A stretch of DNA of 64,000 bases from Streptomyces xinghaiensis S187 (GCF_000220705.2 NZ_CP023202.1:4154001-4218000); one strand, 5' to 3'; counted from the first letter of the stretch, positions 48,975 to 58,376 are shown. The notes: generated by a model not told the origin, from the letters alone. Numbers and translations: made by a program.

Positions 48975-51788
48975 ATGCCCGCCAACACAAACGGCCCTTC
49001 CGGCAAGAAGAAGAGGGGCCGCGCGCGGCTTCTCGTGATCGCGATCGTGCTGGCCCTCGTGGCGGGTGTCGGCTACGGCGCGTTCTGGAGCGTGAGCACC
49101 GTCCGCGCGTCCTTCCCGGAGACCACCGGCTCGATCCGCCTCAAGGGCCTGTCCGGGCCGGTCGAGGTGAAACGGGACGGCCACGGCATCCCGCAGATCT
49201 ACGCCAGCAGCGACGAGGACCTCTTCCGCGCGCAGGGGTATGTGCAGGCCCAGGACCGCTTCTGGGAGATGGACGTCCGGCGCCATCTCACCGCCGGCCG
49301 GCTCTCCGAGATGTTCGGCGCGAGCCAGGTCGAGACCGACGCCTTCCTGCGCACCCTCGGCTGGCGCCAGGTCGCGGAGAAGGAGTACGAGACCAAGCTC
49401 TCCGCCCGGACCAAGAAGTACCTCCGGGCGTACGCGGACGGCGTCAACGCCTACCTCGCCGAGCACGAGGGCGCCGAGCTCTCCGTCGAGTACGCGGCGC
49501 TCGGCTTCACCAACGACTACAAGCCCGAGGCCTGGGACCCGGTGGACTCGGTCGCCTGGCTCAAGGCCATGGCCTGGGACCTGCGCGGCAATATGCAGGA
49601 CGAGATCGACCGCTCCCTGATGACGACCCGGTTCTCCGAGAAGCAGATAGACCAGCTGTACCCGGAGTACCCCGCGGACCGGAACAAGCCGATCGTGCGT
49701 GACGGCGCGGTCGGCGAACTGACGGACGAATTCGACCCGGAGGCCGCGGCCGCGGACACCGGCGCGGGCACCGGCACCGGCACGGGCGTTCCCGGGGCCG
49801 GCACGGGCACCGGCGGTACGGGGACGGGCGCCGGCGGCACGGGCACGGGCACCGGCGGTACGGGTACCGGCACAGGCGCCGGCACCGGCCTGCAGTCCCA
49901 GCTCGGCGCCCTCTCCAAGACCCTGGAGGAGATCCCCGCCCTCCTCGGCCCCAACGGCGACGGCATCGGCTCCAACTCCTGGGTGGTCTCCGGCAAGCAC
50001 ACCACCACCGGCAAGCCCCTCCTCGCCAACGACCCGCACCTGGCACCGCAGATGCCGTCCCTCTGGTACCAGATGGGCCTGCACTGCCGCTCCGTGAGCG
50101 ACAAGTGCCGTTACGACGTCGCGGGCTTCACCTTCTCCGGCATGCCGGGCGTGATAATCGGCCACAACCAGAAGGTCTCCTGGGGCTTCACCAACCTCGG
50201 CGCCGACGTCACCGACCTGTACCTGGAGAAGATCACCGCGGACGGCTACCTCTACGACGGCAAGCAGAAGCCGTTCACCACCCGCAGGGAGACCATCAAG
50301 GTCGCGGGCGGCGCCGACCGCCGGATCACCGTCCGCAGCACCGGCAACGGCCCGATCGTCTCCGACCGCAGCGACGAGATGGACGACGTCGGCAGAACCG
50401 CGCCCGTCACCACCGGCTCGCCCGACCGCGCCAGCGGCTACGCCGTCTCCCTCCGCTGGACCGCCCTCACCCCGGGCCGCTCCATGGACGCCGTCTTCGC
50501 CCTCAACGAGGCCGCCGACTTCGACCAGTTCCGCAAGGCCGCCCGGCTCTTCGACGTCCCCGCGCAGAACCTCCTCTACGCGGACACCGACGGCCACATC
50601 GGTTACCAGGCGCCGGGCCGCATACCCGTCCGCGGCAAGGGCGACGGCCGCTATCCGGCCCCGGGCTGGGACCCGGAGTACCGGTGGACCGGCTACGTCC
50701 CCCAGTCCGCGCTCCCCTGGGAGAAGGACCCCGGCCGCGGCTACATCGTCACCGCCAACCAGGCCGTCATCGACCCGGAGAAGTACCCCTACCTCCTCAC
50801 CGAGGACTGGGGGTACGGCGCGCGCAGCCAGCGCCTCGACAATCTGATCCAGTCGAAGATCAAGGACGGCGGCAAGATCTCGACCAAGGACATGCAGACC
50901 ATGCAGATGGACGACAGCAGCGAGATCGCCAAGCTGCTGACGCCCTACCTGCTCAAGATCGACATCGAGGACCCGTACATCCGCGAGGCGCAGAAGCTGC
51001 TGGAGGGCTGGGACTACACCCAGGACTCCGACTCCGCGGCCGCCGCCTACTTCAACGGTGTCTGGCGCTACACCCTCAAGCTCGCCTTCGGCAACAAGCT
51101 GCCCAAGGAGCTGCGGGTCACCGGCGAATGCCTGCGCGTGCCGCCGGCCGACGACTCCGGCCCGCTGGAGGACCTGGACGGCGACTCCCTGGTCCGCGAG
51201 TGCGGCGAGCGGGCGCGGGACGCGGCCCAGCCGGACGGCGGCGACCGCTGGTTCGAGGTGGTCCGCTCGATCCTGGAGGACGAGGACAACGCCTGGTGGA
51301 AGACGAGCACCCGCCCCGACTCCGGTGCCGGCGACCGCGACAAGCTGCTGAAGCAGGCCATGGAGGACGCCCGCTGGGAGCTGACCGCCAAGCTCGGCAA
51401 GGACATCGACAGCTGGAGCTGGGGCCGCCTCCACCAGCTGACGCTGCGCAACCAGACGCTGGGCATCAAGGGCCCCGCCGTGCTCCGCTGGGCGCTCAAC
51501 CGCGGCCCGTGGAACCTCGGAGGCGGTGAGGCCGCGGTCAACGCGACCGGCTGGAACGCGGCCGGCGGCTACGGCGTCGTCTGGGTGCCGTCGATGCGGA
51601 TGATCGTCAACCTCGCGGACCTCGACAAGTCCAAGTGGATCAACCTCTCCGGGGCGTCGGGGCACGCGTACAACACGCACTACAGCGACCAGACGTCCAA
51701 GTGGGCCACGGGTGAACTGCTGCCCTGGGTGTTCAGCAAGAAGGGCGTCGAGAAGGCGACCGAGGACACCCTCGCGCTCATCCCCTGA
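48975..51788 (+). CDS. Penicillin-acylase-family (Ntn) hydrolase
   Basis: 937 residues. An N-terminal membrane anchor or signal (ARLLVIAIVLALVAGVGYGA) is followed by the alpha subunit (VKRDGHGIPQIYASSDEDLF, RAQGYVQAQDRFWEMDVRRH). A glycine/threonine-rich linker (about 258-305) precedes the nucleophile Ser333 in GSNSWVVSG, the first residue of the beta subunit after self-cleavage. Beta-subunit marks: NDPHLAPQMPSLWYQMGLHC, GVIIGHNQKVSWGFTNLGAD. Members cleave acyl amides, including penicillins and acyl-homoserine lactones; the substrate here is unknown. ATG 48975 follows GAAGGA. Confidence 0.94.
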   Translation: MPANTNGPSGKKKRGRARLLVIAIVLALVAGVGYGAFWSVSTVRASFPETTGSIRLKGLSGPVEVKRDGHGIPQIYASSDEDLFRAQGYVQAQDRFWEMDVRRHLTAGRLSEMFGASQVETDAFLRTLGWRQVAEKEYETKLSARTKKYLRAYADGVNAYLAEHEGAELSVEYAALGFTNDYKPEAWDPVDSVAWLKAMAWDLRGNMQDEIDRSLMTTRFSEKQIDQLYPEYPADRNKPIVRDGAVGELTDEFDPEAAAADTGAGTGTGTGVPGAGTGTGGTGTGAGGTGTGTGGTGTGTGAGTGLQSQLGALSKTLEEIPALLGPNGDGIGSNSWVVSGKHTTTGKPLLANDPHLAPQMPSLWYQMGLHCRSVSDKCRYDVAGFTFSGMPGVIIGHNQKVSWGFTNLGADVTDLYLEKITADGYLYDGKQKPFTTRRETIKVAGGADRRITVRSTGNGPIVSDRSDEMDDVGRTAPVTTGSPDRASGYAVSLRWTALTPGRSMDAVFALNEAADFDQFRKAARLFDVPAQNLLYADTDGHIGYQAPGRIPVRGKGDGRYPAPGWDPEYRWTGYVPQSALPWEKDPGRGYIVTANQAVIDPEKYPYLLTEDWGYGARSQRLDNLIQSKIKDGGKISTKDMQTMQMDDSSEIAKLLTPYLLKIDIEDPYIREAQKLLEGWDYTQDSDSAAAAYFNGVWRYTLKLAFGNKLPKELRVTGECLRVPPADDSGPLEDLDGDSLVRECGERARDAAQPDGGDRWFEVVRSILEDEDNAWWKTSTRPDSGAGDRDKLLKQAMEDARWELTAKLGKDIDSWSWGRLHQLTLRNQTLGIKGPAVLRWALNRGPWNLGGGEAAVNATGWNAAGGYGVVWVPSMRMIVNLADLDKSKWINLSGASGHAYNTHYSDQTSKWATGELLPWVFSKKGVEKATEDTLALIP
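49747..49893 (+). repeat. GT-rich low-complexity repeat inside the acylase gene
   Basis: ACGGGCACCGGCGGT-type units encode alternating Gly/Thr (TGTGTGG) over about 45 residues just upstream of the nucleophile Ser. It falls in the spacer that the precursor is expected to lose on maturation. Confidence 0.9.
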
Positions 51789-51833
51789 GCCGCCGCGGGT
51801 CTCCGGCTCCCGCCGGCCCCACGTCCTCCGCCA

Positions 51834-51876
51834 CCGGCCCCGGTGCACCGTGTTTCGCGCGGTGCGCCGGGGCCGG
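51834..51876. terminator. Bidirectional terminator between acylase and cyclo-ligase genes
   Basis: A 17-bp stem with one mismatch (51834-51850 with 51860-51876, CCGGCCCCGGTGCACCG) and a nine-base loop TGTTTCGCG, between convergent genes. Confidence 0.8.
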
Positions 51877-51931
51877 CGGCGTGCGGGGGTCCCGGCGCCG
51901 TCGTCCTCCGGCGCGGCGCACCCGGCACGGT

Positions 51932-52537
51932 TCATGCCCCGAAGCGGCGCACCCCCGAGGGCGTGACGGCCGCCTGGACGGGCCGGTCGTGGGCCTCGGC
52001 GGGCACGTCGTCCAGCACCTCGTCCTCGTACACCAGAACGATCAGCGCCGGGTCCGCCCCGGCCTCCGCCAGCCGCTCCAGCACCCGGTCGTACGAACCG
52101 CCGCCGCGCCCCAGCCGCAGCCCCCGCCCGTCCACCGCGAGCCCCGGCAGCAGCAGTGCGTCGGCCTCCAGCACCGCCCGCAGGCCCAGCGGCTCGCCGG
52201 CCGGCTCCCGCAGCACCATCCGGCCCGCCCGCCCGGCCGCCACCAGCCGCTCCGGACCCTCGTACGGCGCCCAGTCGAGATCGTCGTCGTCGCGGAGGAC
52301 GGGCAGCAGCACCCGCACCCCCCGGGCGCGCAGCGCGTCCAGCAGCGGACCCGTCGCGGGCTCCCGGCCCACCGACACATAGGCGCCGACGGTGCGGGCG
52401 GAGGCGAGTTCGGGAAGGGCCAGGGCCTGACGTGCGAACGCGCCCCCCGCCACCGACACGTCATCTTCCGTCAACCGGGACCTCATCCGGCCGAGACCGT
52501 GCCGCAACTCCGCCTTGCGAGACTTCGGGGTGGACAT
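51932..52537 (-). CDS. 5-formyltetrahydrofolate cyclo-ligase
   Basis: 201 residues. The N-terminus KSRKAELRHGLGRMRSRL, the central VGAYVSVGREPATGPLLDAL, LPGLAVDGRGLRLGRGGGSY (phosphate/folate site) and YDRVLERLAEAG are canonical. It converts 5-formyl-THF and ATP to 5,10-methenyl-THF. ATG 52537 gives the family length. It is divergent from galU. Confidence 0.94.
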   Translation of the reverse strand: MSTPKSRKAELRHGLGRMRSRLTEDDVSVAGGAFARQALALPELASARTVGAYVSVGREPATGPLLDALRARGVRVLLPVLRDDDDLDWAPYEGPERLVAAGRAGRMVLREPAGEPLGLRAVLEADALLLPGLAVDGRGLRLGRGGGSYDRVLERLAEAGADPALIVLVYEDEVLDDVPAEAHDRPVQAAVTPSGVRRFGA

Positions 52538-52619
52538 CTGAGCCGGGAATCCTCTCGTATGCGGCCACACTTACCGGATCATCACGTTCCGCTCATACGT
52601 ACCGGTTATGGTTCTCCGC

Positions 52620-53522
52620 ATGACTGAATCGCGTACCCGGATCAGCAAGGCTGTCATTCCCGCAGCAGGACTCGGGACCCGCTTCCTCCCGGCCACCAAG
52701 GCCACTCCCAAGGAGATGCTGCCGGTCGTCGACAAGCCCGCGATCCAGTATGTGGTCGAGGAGGCCGTCACCGCCGGTCTCTCCGACGTCCTCATGGTCA
52801 CCGGCCGCAACAAGCGCCCGCTGGAGGACCACTTCGACCGCAACTACGAGCTGGAGGAGATGCTCCGGCACAAGGGCGACGGCGACCGCCTCTCCCGGGT
52901 GCAGGAGTCCAGCGACCTCGCGACCATGCACTACGTCCGCCAGGGCGACCCCCGGGGCCTCGGCCACGCCGTGCTGTGCGCGGCCCCCCACGTCGGGCAG
53001 CAGCCCTTCGCGGTCCTGCTCGGTGACGACCTCATCGACCCCCGCGATCCGCTGCTGACCCGCATGATCGAGGCACAGGAACGGTACGGCGGCAGCGTCG
53101 TCGCCCTCCTGGAGGTCGACCCCGACCAGGTCCACCTCTACGGCTGCGCCGTGATCGAACCCACCGGCGACGACGACATCCACCGGGTCACCGGCCTCGT
53201 CGAGAAGCCCAGCCGCGAAGAGGCGCCCAGCAACTACGCGATCATCGGCCGCTACGTCCTCGACGCCGCCGTCTTCGACGTGCTGCGGAAGACGGAGCCC
53301 GGCCGCGGCGGCGAGATCCAGCTCACCGACGCCCTCCAGACCCTGGCCCAGAACCCGGACCTGGGCGGCCCGGTGCACGGCGTCCTCTTCAAGGGCCGCC
53401 GCTACGACACCGGCGACCGCGCCGACTACCTCCGCTCCATTGTCAGACTGGCATGCGAACGTGAGGATCTGGGACCGGACTTCCGGGACTGGCTTCGGAG
53501 GTACGTCGCGGAGGAGATGTAG
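52620..53522 (+). CDS. galU: UTP-glucose-1-phosphate uridylyltransferase
   Basis: 300 residues. KAVIPAAGLGTRFLPATKAT, PKEMLPVVDKPAIQYVVEEA, VLLGDDLIDPRDPLLTRMIE and GLVEKPSREEAPSNYAIIGR are diagnostic. It makes UDP-glucose. ATG 52620 is chosen by family; ATG 52608 adds four residues. Neither has a ribosome site, so translation may be leaderless. The glp gene starts four bases after the stop. Confidence 0.96.
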   Translation: MTESRTRISKAVIPAAGLGTRFLPATKATPKEMLPVVDKPAIQYVVEEAVTAGLSDVLMVTGRNKRPLEDHFDRNYELEEMLRHKGDGDRLSRVQESSDLATMHYVRQGDPRGLGHAVLCAAPHVGQQPFAVLLGDDLIDPRDPLLTRMIEAQERYGGSVVALLEVDPDQVHLYGCAVIEPTGDDDIHRVTGLVEKPSREEAPSNYAIIGRYVLDAAVFDVLRKTEPGRGGEIQLTDALQTLAQNPDLGGPVHGVLFKGRRYDTGDRADYLRSIVRLACEREDLGPDFRDWLRRYVAEEM

Positions 53523-53526
53523 CACC

Positions 53527-55131
53527 TTGAGCACCGCTGAACAGGCCGCAGAGCGCGGGGCCGCGCCCACCGGAGGCGCCGGGGAGGCCGAGGACGCCGA
53601 GAGCACCGCCGGCGCGGACGGCACCGCCGGTACGGCCGCCGGCCCGGAGGGCGGCGTCCCGGCCGGCGTCCCGTCCCCGCACCCGGACCACGGGAGCGGA
53701 ACCGGAGCCGCACCGCGCCTCTGGAGCGTCGACGAGCATCTGGCCGACATCCTCAGGCACGTCCAGCCGCTCGAACCGCTGGAGCTCCAGATCCTCGACG
53801 CCCAGGGCTGTGTCCTCGTGGAGGACGTCACCGCCGCCGTCGCCCTGCCGCCGTTCGACAACAGCTCCATGGACGGATACGCCGTCCGCACCGCCGACGT
53901 CGCCGACGCGACCGAGGAATCCCCGGCGGTGCTCACCGTCATCGGCGACATCGCGGCGGGCAGCGGCAGGCTGCCCACCATCAGGCCCGGGGAGACGGCC
54001 CGCATCATGACGGGCGCCCCCCTGCCGCCCGGCGCCGACACGGTGGTGCCGGTCGAGTGGACCGACGGCGGCGCCGGCGGCGGCCCCGCCACCGCCATGA
54101 GGGCCCACAGCGCGGCGCCCGAGGGCGCCGGCGGCGAAGTCCGCGTACACCGCCCCGCGGAGGCCGGGCAGCACATCCGGCCCCGGGGCGGTGACGTCTC
54201 CGCCGGCGCCCCGGTGCTGTCCGCCGGCACGGTCCTCGGCCCGCCGCAGATCGGGCTGCTCGCCGCGATCGGCCGCGCCACCGTCCGGGTCCGCCCCCGC
54301 CCGCGGGTGGTCGTCATGTCCACGGGCAGCGAACTCGTGTCGCCCGGAACGCAGTTGGGGCCCGGCCGGATCCACGACTCCAACAGCTTCGCGCTGACCG
54401 CCGCGGCCCGCGACGCCGGAGCCATCGCCTACCGGGTCACCGCCGTCGCCGACGACGCGGCCTCCCTGCGCACCGCCGTCGAGGACCAACTCCTCCGCGC
54501 CGACCTCGTCGTCACCAGTGGCGGCGTCAGCGTCGGCGCCTACGACGTCGTGAAGGAGGCCTTCTCCGGCGAGGTCACCGCCCCCGCGGAGCAGCGGGCG
54601 GAGACGGACGCCGGACCGGACACGGAAACGACCGCGGAGCCGAACGCGGAGCCGACCGCTGAGCCGGGTGCGGAGCCTGCCGAGAAGGCGGAATCCGGCC
54701 CGGCCGCGGCGGCGTCGCCGGGCCCCGGCCGCGTCGACTTCCGCAGACTCGCCATGCAGCCCGGCAAGCCGCAGGGCTTCGGCCGCATCGGACCCGACCG
54801 CACCCCGCTGCTGGCCCTCCCCGGCAACCCCGTCAGCGCGTACGTCTCCTTCGAGCTCTTCGTCCGCCCCGCGATCCGCGCGCTCATGGGGATCGCACCG
54901 GACGGGCGCGAGACCGTCCGCGCGATCTGCCCCGAGGGCATCACCTCCTCGCCCGAGGGCAAGCGGCAGTTCCTCCGCGGCCGCTACGCGGACGGCGTGG
55001 TCACCCCGGTCGGCGGCCCCGGCTCCCATCTGGTCAAGGCGCTCGCCGACGCCGACGCCCTGATCGTCGTCCCGGAGGACACCACCGCGGTCCCGCCCGG
55101 CAGTGAGGTGGAGGCCATCCTGCTGCGCTGA
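53527..55131 (+). CDS. glp: Gephyrin-like molybdotransferase Glp (MoeA family)
   Basis: 534 residues, longer than usual MoeA (about 400). A low-complexity N-terminus (about 1-65) precedes the MoeA fold: LPPFDNSSMDGYAVRTADVA, RIMTGAPLPPGADTVVPVEW, VVVMSTGSELVSPGTQLGPG, VTSGGVSVGAYDVVKEAF and LPGNPVSAYVSFELFVRPAI. An A/E/P/T-rich insert (about 348-402) splits the MPT domain. Start TTG 53527 follows GGAGGAG. In actinobacteria, Glp works with SepX/GlpR in cell division and binds FtsZ. sepX lies 1.9 kb downstream, so a division role is likely besides or instead of Moco synthesis. Confidence 0.93.
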   Translation: MSTAEQAAERGAAPTGGAGEAEDAESTAGADGTAGTAAGPEGGVPAGVPSPHPDHGSGTGAAPRLWSVDEHLADILRHVQPLEPLELQILDAQGCVLVEDVTAAVALPPFDNSSMDGYAVRTADVADATEESPAVLTVIGDIAAGSGRLPTIRPGETARIMTGAPLPPGADTVVPVEWTDGGAGGGPATAMRAHSAAPEGAGGEVRVHRPAEAGQHIRPRGGDVSAGAPVLSAGTVLGPPQIGLLAAIGRATVRVRPRPRVVVMSTGSELVSPGTQLGPGRIHDSNSFALTAAARDAGAIAYRVTAVADDAASLRTAVEDQLLRADLVVTSGGVSVGAYDVVKEAFSGEVTAPAEQRAETDAGPDTETTAEPNAEPTAEPGAEPAEKAESGPAAAASPGPGRVDFRRLAMQPGKPQGFGRIGPDRTPLLALPGNPVSAYVSFELFVRPAIRALMGIAPDGRETVRAICPEGITSSPEGKRQFLRGRYADGVVTPVGGPGSHLVKALADADALIVVPEDTTAVPPGSEVEAILLR

Positions 55132-55185
55132 ACCGGGAAAGCCCCGGTACGGTTGCTGCCCTGGAAGCACCGGACCGGGAGAACG

Positions 55186-55686
55186 ATGAGCAGCGCCCAG
55201 CAGCACCTCACCCACCTCGACGCCCGGGGCGCCGCCCGTATGGTCGACGTCTCCGCGAAGGACGTCACGGCGCGCGCCGCCCGAGCGAGCGGCCGTGTGC
55301 TCGTCTCCCCGCGCGTCGTCGAACTGCTGCGCGGTGAGGGTGTCCCCAAGGGCGACGCCCTCGCCACCGCGCGCATCGCGGGCATCATGGGAGCCAAGCG
55401 CACCCCCGACCTCATCCCGCTCTGCCACCCGCTGGCCGTCTCCGGGGTGAAGGTCGAACTCTCCGTCGCCGACGACGCCGTGGAGATCCTGGCCACGGTG
55501 AAGACCACGGACCGCACCGGAGTCGAGATGGAGGCGCTGACCGCCGTCACCGTCGCCGCTCTGACGGTGGTGGACATGGTGAAGGCCGTCGACAAGGCGG
55601 CGGTCATCACGGACGTACGGGTCGAGGAGAAGACCGGCGGCAAGTCCGGCGACTGGTCGCGCCCCTCCGGGGAGGGCACCGCATGA
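55186..55686 (+). CDS. moaC: Cyclic pyranopterin monophosphate synthase MoaC
   Basis: 166 residues. THLDARGAARMVDVSAKDVT, KGDALATARIAGIMGAKRTP, DLIPLCHPLAVSGVKVEL and TGVEMEALTAVTVAALTVVD, MVKAVDKAA match MoaC. It makes cPMP in Moco synthesis. ATG 55186 follows GGGAGAA, 54 bp after glp. The stop overlaps the next ATG. Confidence 0.96.
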   Translation: MSSAQQHLTHLDARGAARMVDVSAKDVTARAARASGRVLVSPRVVELLRGEGVPKGDALATARIAGIMGAKRTPDLIPLCHPLAVSGVKVELSVADDAVEILATVKTTDRTGVEMEALTAVTVAALTVVDMVKAVDKAAVITDVRVEEKTGGKSGDWSRPSGEGTA

Positions 55687-56231
55687 GCGGCTACCGGGCC
55701 CTGGCCGTCACCGTGTCGAACCGCGCCTCCGCGGGTGTGTACGCCGACAAGGGCGGCCCGCTGCTGGTCGAGGGGCTGACCGCGATGGGCTTCGCCACCG
55801 ACGGTCCCCGGGTCGTCCCCGACGGCGAGCCGGTTGAAACGGTCCTGCGGGAGGCCGTCGCCGCCGGATACGACGTGGTGCTCACCACCGGCGGCACCGG
55901 TATCTCGCCGACCGACCGCACGCCGGAGATGACCCGCCGGGTGCTCGACCGCGAGATCCCCGGCATCCCGGAGGCCCTCCGTGCCGAGGGCCTGGCGAAG
56001 GTGCCGACCGCCGTGCTCTCCCGCGGACTGGCCGGAACCGCCGGCGGTACGCTGATCGTCAACCTCCCCGGCTCCACCGGCGGGGTCCGGGACGGCCTCG
56101 CCGTTCTCGGCCGGCTGCTCGTACACGCCGTCGACCAGCTCCGCGGCGGCGACCACCCCCGGCCCGCGGCGGACGGCGGCGGCACCGGGACGGCCCCGGA
56201 CGGCGGCAAGACCCCCCGGGCACACCGATGA
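55683..56231 (+). CDS. MogA/MoaB-family molybdopterin adenylyltransferase
   Basis: 182 residues. ALAVTVSNRASAGVYADKGG, VLTTGGTGISPTDRTPEMTR (TGGTG, MPT binding) and AGTAGGTLIVNLPGSTGGVR identify the family. Its start overlaps the moaC stop (ATGA) and its stop overlaps the next ATG. It would adenylate molybdopterin before Mo insertion. The C-terminal 25 residues are G/P/D-rich. Confidence 0.93.
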   Translation: MSGYRALAVTVSNRASAGVYADKGGPLLVEGLTAMGFATDGPRVVPDGEPVETVLREAVAAGYDVVLTTGGTGISPTDRTPEMTRRVLDREIPGIPEALRAEGLAKVPTAVLSRGLAGTAGGTLIVNLPGSTGGVRDGLAVLGRLLVHAVDQLRGGDHPRPAADGGGTGTAPDGGKTPRAHR

Positions 56232-56851
56232 CTCCCCTCTGGCCGGCGGTCCTGACCGACGGCGACGTCACCCTGCGCCCGATCCGCATGCGTGACCAGC
56301 GGGACTGGCGCGAGGTCAACCGCCGCAACCGCGACTGGCTCCGGCCCTGGGAGGCGACCATCCCCCCGCCGGTCGCGGGCGGCCCGTCGGCGCAGCGACC
56401 GACCTACCGTCAGATGGTGCGGCATCTGCGCTCCGAGGCGAACGCGGGCCGGATGCTGCCCTTCGTCATCGAGTACCGGGGCCGGCTGGCCGGGCAGCTG
56501 ACGGTCGCGGGAATGGCCTGGGGCTCCATGTGCTCCGGCCATGTCGGCTACTGGGTGGACCAGGAGGTCGCCGGGCGCGGGGTCACCCCGACGGCTGTCG
56601 CGCTCGCCGTGGACCATTGCTTCCGTACGGTGGGTCTGCACCGCGTCGAGGTGTGCATCCGGCCCGAGAACGGGCCGAGCCGCCGTGTCGTCGAAAAGCT
56701 CGGATTCCGCGAGGAAGGGCTGCGCCCGCGCTATCTCCACATCGACGGCGACTGGCGCGACCACCTGGTCTACGCCCTCACCACGGAGGACGTCCCCGGA
56801 GGACTGCTGGCCCGCTGGCACCGGGTCCGGCCCGGGACAGCCCACAAATAA
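56228..56851 (+). CDS. GNAT acetyltransferase (RimJ-like)
   Basis: 207 residues. VTLRPIRMRDQRDWREVNRR, NRDWLRPWEATIPPP, GHVGYWVDQEVAGRGVTPTA and VEVCIRPENGPSRRVVEKLG, FREEGLRPRYLHIDGDWRDH match RimJ/RimL-type N-acetyltransferases. It is translationally coupled to the MogA-type gene. In Streptomyces this gene is regularly placed before sepX. Confidence 0.92.
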   Translation: MTPLWPAVLTDGDVTLRPIRMRDQRDWREVNRRNRDWLRPWEATIPPPVAGGPSAQRPTYRQMVRHLRSEANAGRMLPFVIEYRGRLAGQLTVAGMAWGSMCSGHVGYWVDQEVAGRGVTPTAVALAVDHCFRTVGLHRVEVCIRPENGPSRRVVEKLGFREEGLRPRYLHIDGDWRDHLVYALTTEDVPGGLLARWHRVRPGTAHK

Positions 56852-57002
56852 AAAATATGTTCGATATTAAGCGGCAATAAAGCACATTCCCCGTCAGCCC
56901 GTCCTGGCAATCGGAAAAAAAGTTCGAGTTATCAGCCAGATCGTGCGACACACCGTGGCAATTGGCGGATGGCCTTGTGAAAACCCCTCTACCGTGTGAG
57001 GC

Positions 57003-58145
57003 GTGAGCAGCAGCGGCCTCATCTACGCAGTCATTGTCGGGGCCTGGGCCGCCTACCTGGTGCCGATGTGGCTCCGTAGGCAGGACGAACTCAACGAGGC
57101 TCGTCCCACGGAACGCTTCTCCACCGCCATCCGGCTGCTGTCCGGACGGGCCGGTATGGAGCGCCGTTACGCCAAGGACCTGGAGGAGCGCCACTCCGGC
57201 GAAGCGGACGACCACGTCGTTCCCGCCGAACCGGAACCGCGCACCGCCGACCCGGAAGCGCCGACCGACACGGTCGACGTCCGGGCCTTCGCCCTGTCCG
57301 CGGCCATGCCCGTCCCCGAGCCGCTGCGCGCCGGCGACGAGCCCCCGCCGCCCGCGGCGGACGAGGCGTCCGCCGGGCAGGACGGCCGCCGCGCCGTCTC
57401 CGTCGCCGAACGGGCCCGCCGCTCCAAGGTTCTCGCCCGCCGCCGCCGGACCACCATGGTGCTGTTCCTGGCCTTCGCGCTGGGCGCGGTCGTCGCCGCG
57501 GTCGGCGGGCTCGCCTTCCTGTGGGCCCCCGCCGTCCCGGCCGTGCTGCTCAGCTCGTACATCGTCCACCTGCGGGCGCAGGAGCGCCGCCGCTTCGCCT
57601 TCACCATGGACCGGCGGCGCGCCGAGGCCGCAGCCCAGCGGCTGCGCGAACGCGGCGCCCGCGGCGCCCGGCAGCCGGCACGGCCCGCGGCGGCCGCCGA
57701 CGACGCGGCAGCCGGCGAGGACCCCGGTCCGGCGGCGGGCCCCGAGCCCGCTCCCGCGTCCCCGCACACGGCGGGCCGACGCGCCCTCGTCGAGCAGACC
57801 GACCACGCCGAGTGGGTCGACCAGCAGCGCGAGCGCGGCCGGACCGAGGGTGAGAGCTGGGAGCCGGTCCCGGTACCGCTGCCCACCTACGTGACCGCCC
57901 CGGTCGCCCCCCGCGCCACCGGCGGCGTGGACCTCGATGCCCCGGACGCCTGGAGCTCGGCCCGCTCCAGCGCGGCCGGACAGCCGGCCGGCGAGCCGTC
58001 CGCCGATCCCCGGCCCCACCCGGAGCCGGGGCCCGGCCCCGCCGCCCGCGAGGGCCGCCGCGAGCGCGGCCGCCGCTCCCGCGACCGCACCCCGCTCTTC
58101 GACCAGTACGCGGACGAGGACCGGCCGCGCGCCGCCAACGAGTGA
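57003..58145 (+). CDS. sepX: Divisome membrane protein SepX/GlpR
   Basis: 380 residues. The N-terminal helix GLIYAVIVGAWAAYLVPMWL is followed by RRQDELNEARPTERFSTAIR, the SepX signature. Two further hydrophobic segments (about 150-185) and a long proline/alanine-rich tail complete it. SepX stabilises Z-rings in Streptomyces, and its Corynebacterium counterpart GlpR binds Glp. GTG 57003 follows GTGAGG. The AT-rich 150 bp upstream probably holds its own promoter. Confidence 0.93.
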   Translation: MSSSGLIYAVIVGAWAAYLVPMWLRRQDELNEARPTERFSTAIRLLSGRAGMERRYAKDLEERHSGEADDHVVPAEPEPRTADPEAPTDTVDVRAFALSAAMPVPEPLRAGDEPPPPAADEASAGQDGRRAVSVAERARRSKVLARRRRTTMVLFLAFALGAVVAAVGGLAFLWAPAVPAVLLSSYIVHLRAQERRRFAFTMDRRRAEAAAQRLRERGARGARQPARPAAAADDAAAGEDPGPAAGPEPAPASPHTAGRRALVEQTDHAEWVDQQRERGRTEGESWEPVPVPLPTYVTAPVAPRATGGVDLDAPDAWSSARSSAAGQPAGEPSADPRPHPEPGPGPAAREGRRERGRRSRDRTPLFDQYADEDRPRAANE

Positions 58146-58262
58146 CCCCCGGCCGGTTTCCGGCCGTTGACCCGTCCGTGGCATGCCGCCGGACGCGGTG
58201 ACCAGCGCGGGAACGGATTTCCAAGCGGCCCGGCCGGGATGCTAGAGTTCCTCACGTCGCAA

Positions 58263-58336
58263 GGGCCTGTGGCGCAGTCTGGTAGCGCACCTCGTTCGCA
58301 TCGAGGGGGTCTGGGGTTCAAATCCCCACAGGTCCA
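58263..58336 (+). tRNA. tRNA-Ala (anticodon CGC)
   Basis: 74 nt, no encoded CCA. Acceptor GGGCCTG pairs with CAGGTCC, the anticodon stem is CCTCG/CGAGG with loop TTCGCAT, and the T arm is CTGGGGTTCAAATCCCCAC. Anticodon CGC reads GCG. Confidence 0.96.
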
Positions 58337-58346
58337 CAGCGGTCAG

Positions 58347-58376
58347 AACCCCTGCCGGAGAGATCCGGCAGGGGTT
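58347..58376 (+). terminator. Terminator of tRNA-Ala
   Basis: A perfect 12-bp stem AACCCCTGCCGG / CCGGCAGGGGTT with a six-base loop, then TTCTT, 10 bp after the tRNA. Confidence 0.9.
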
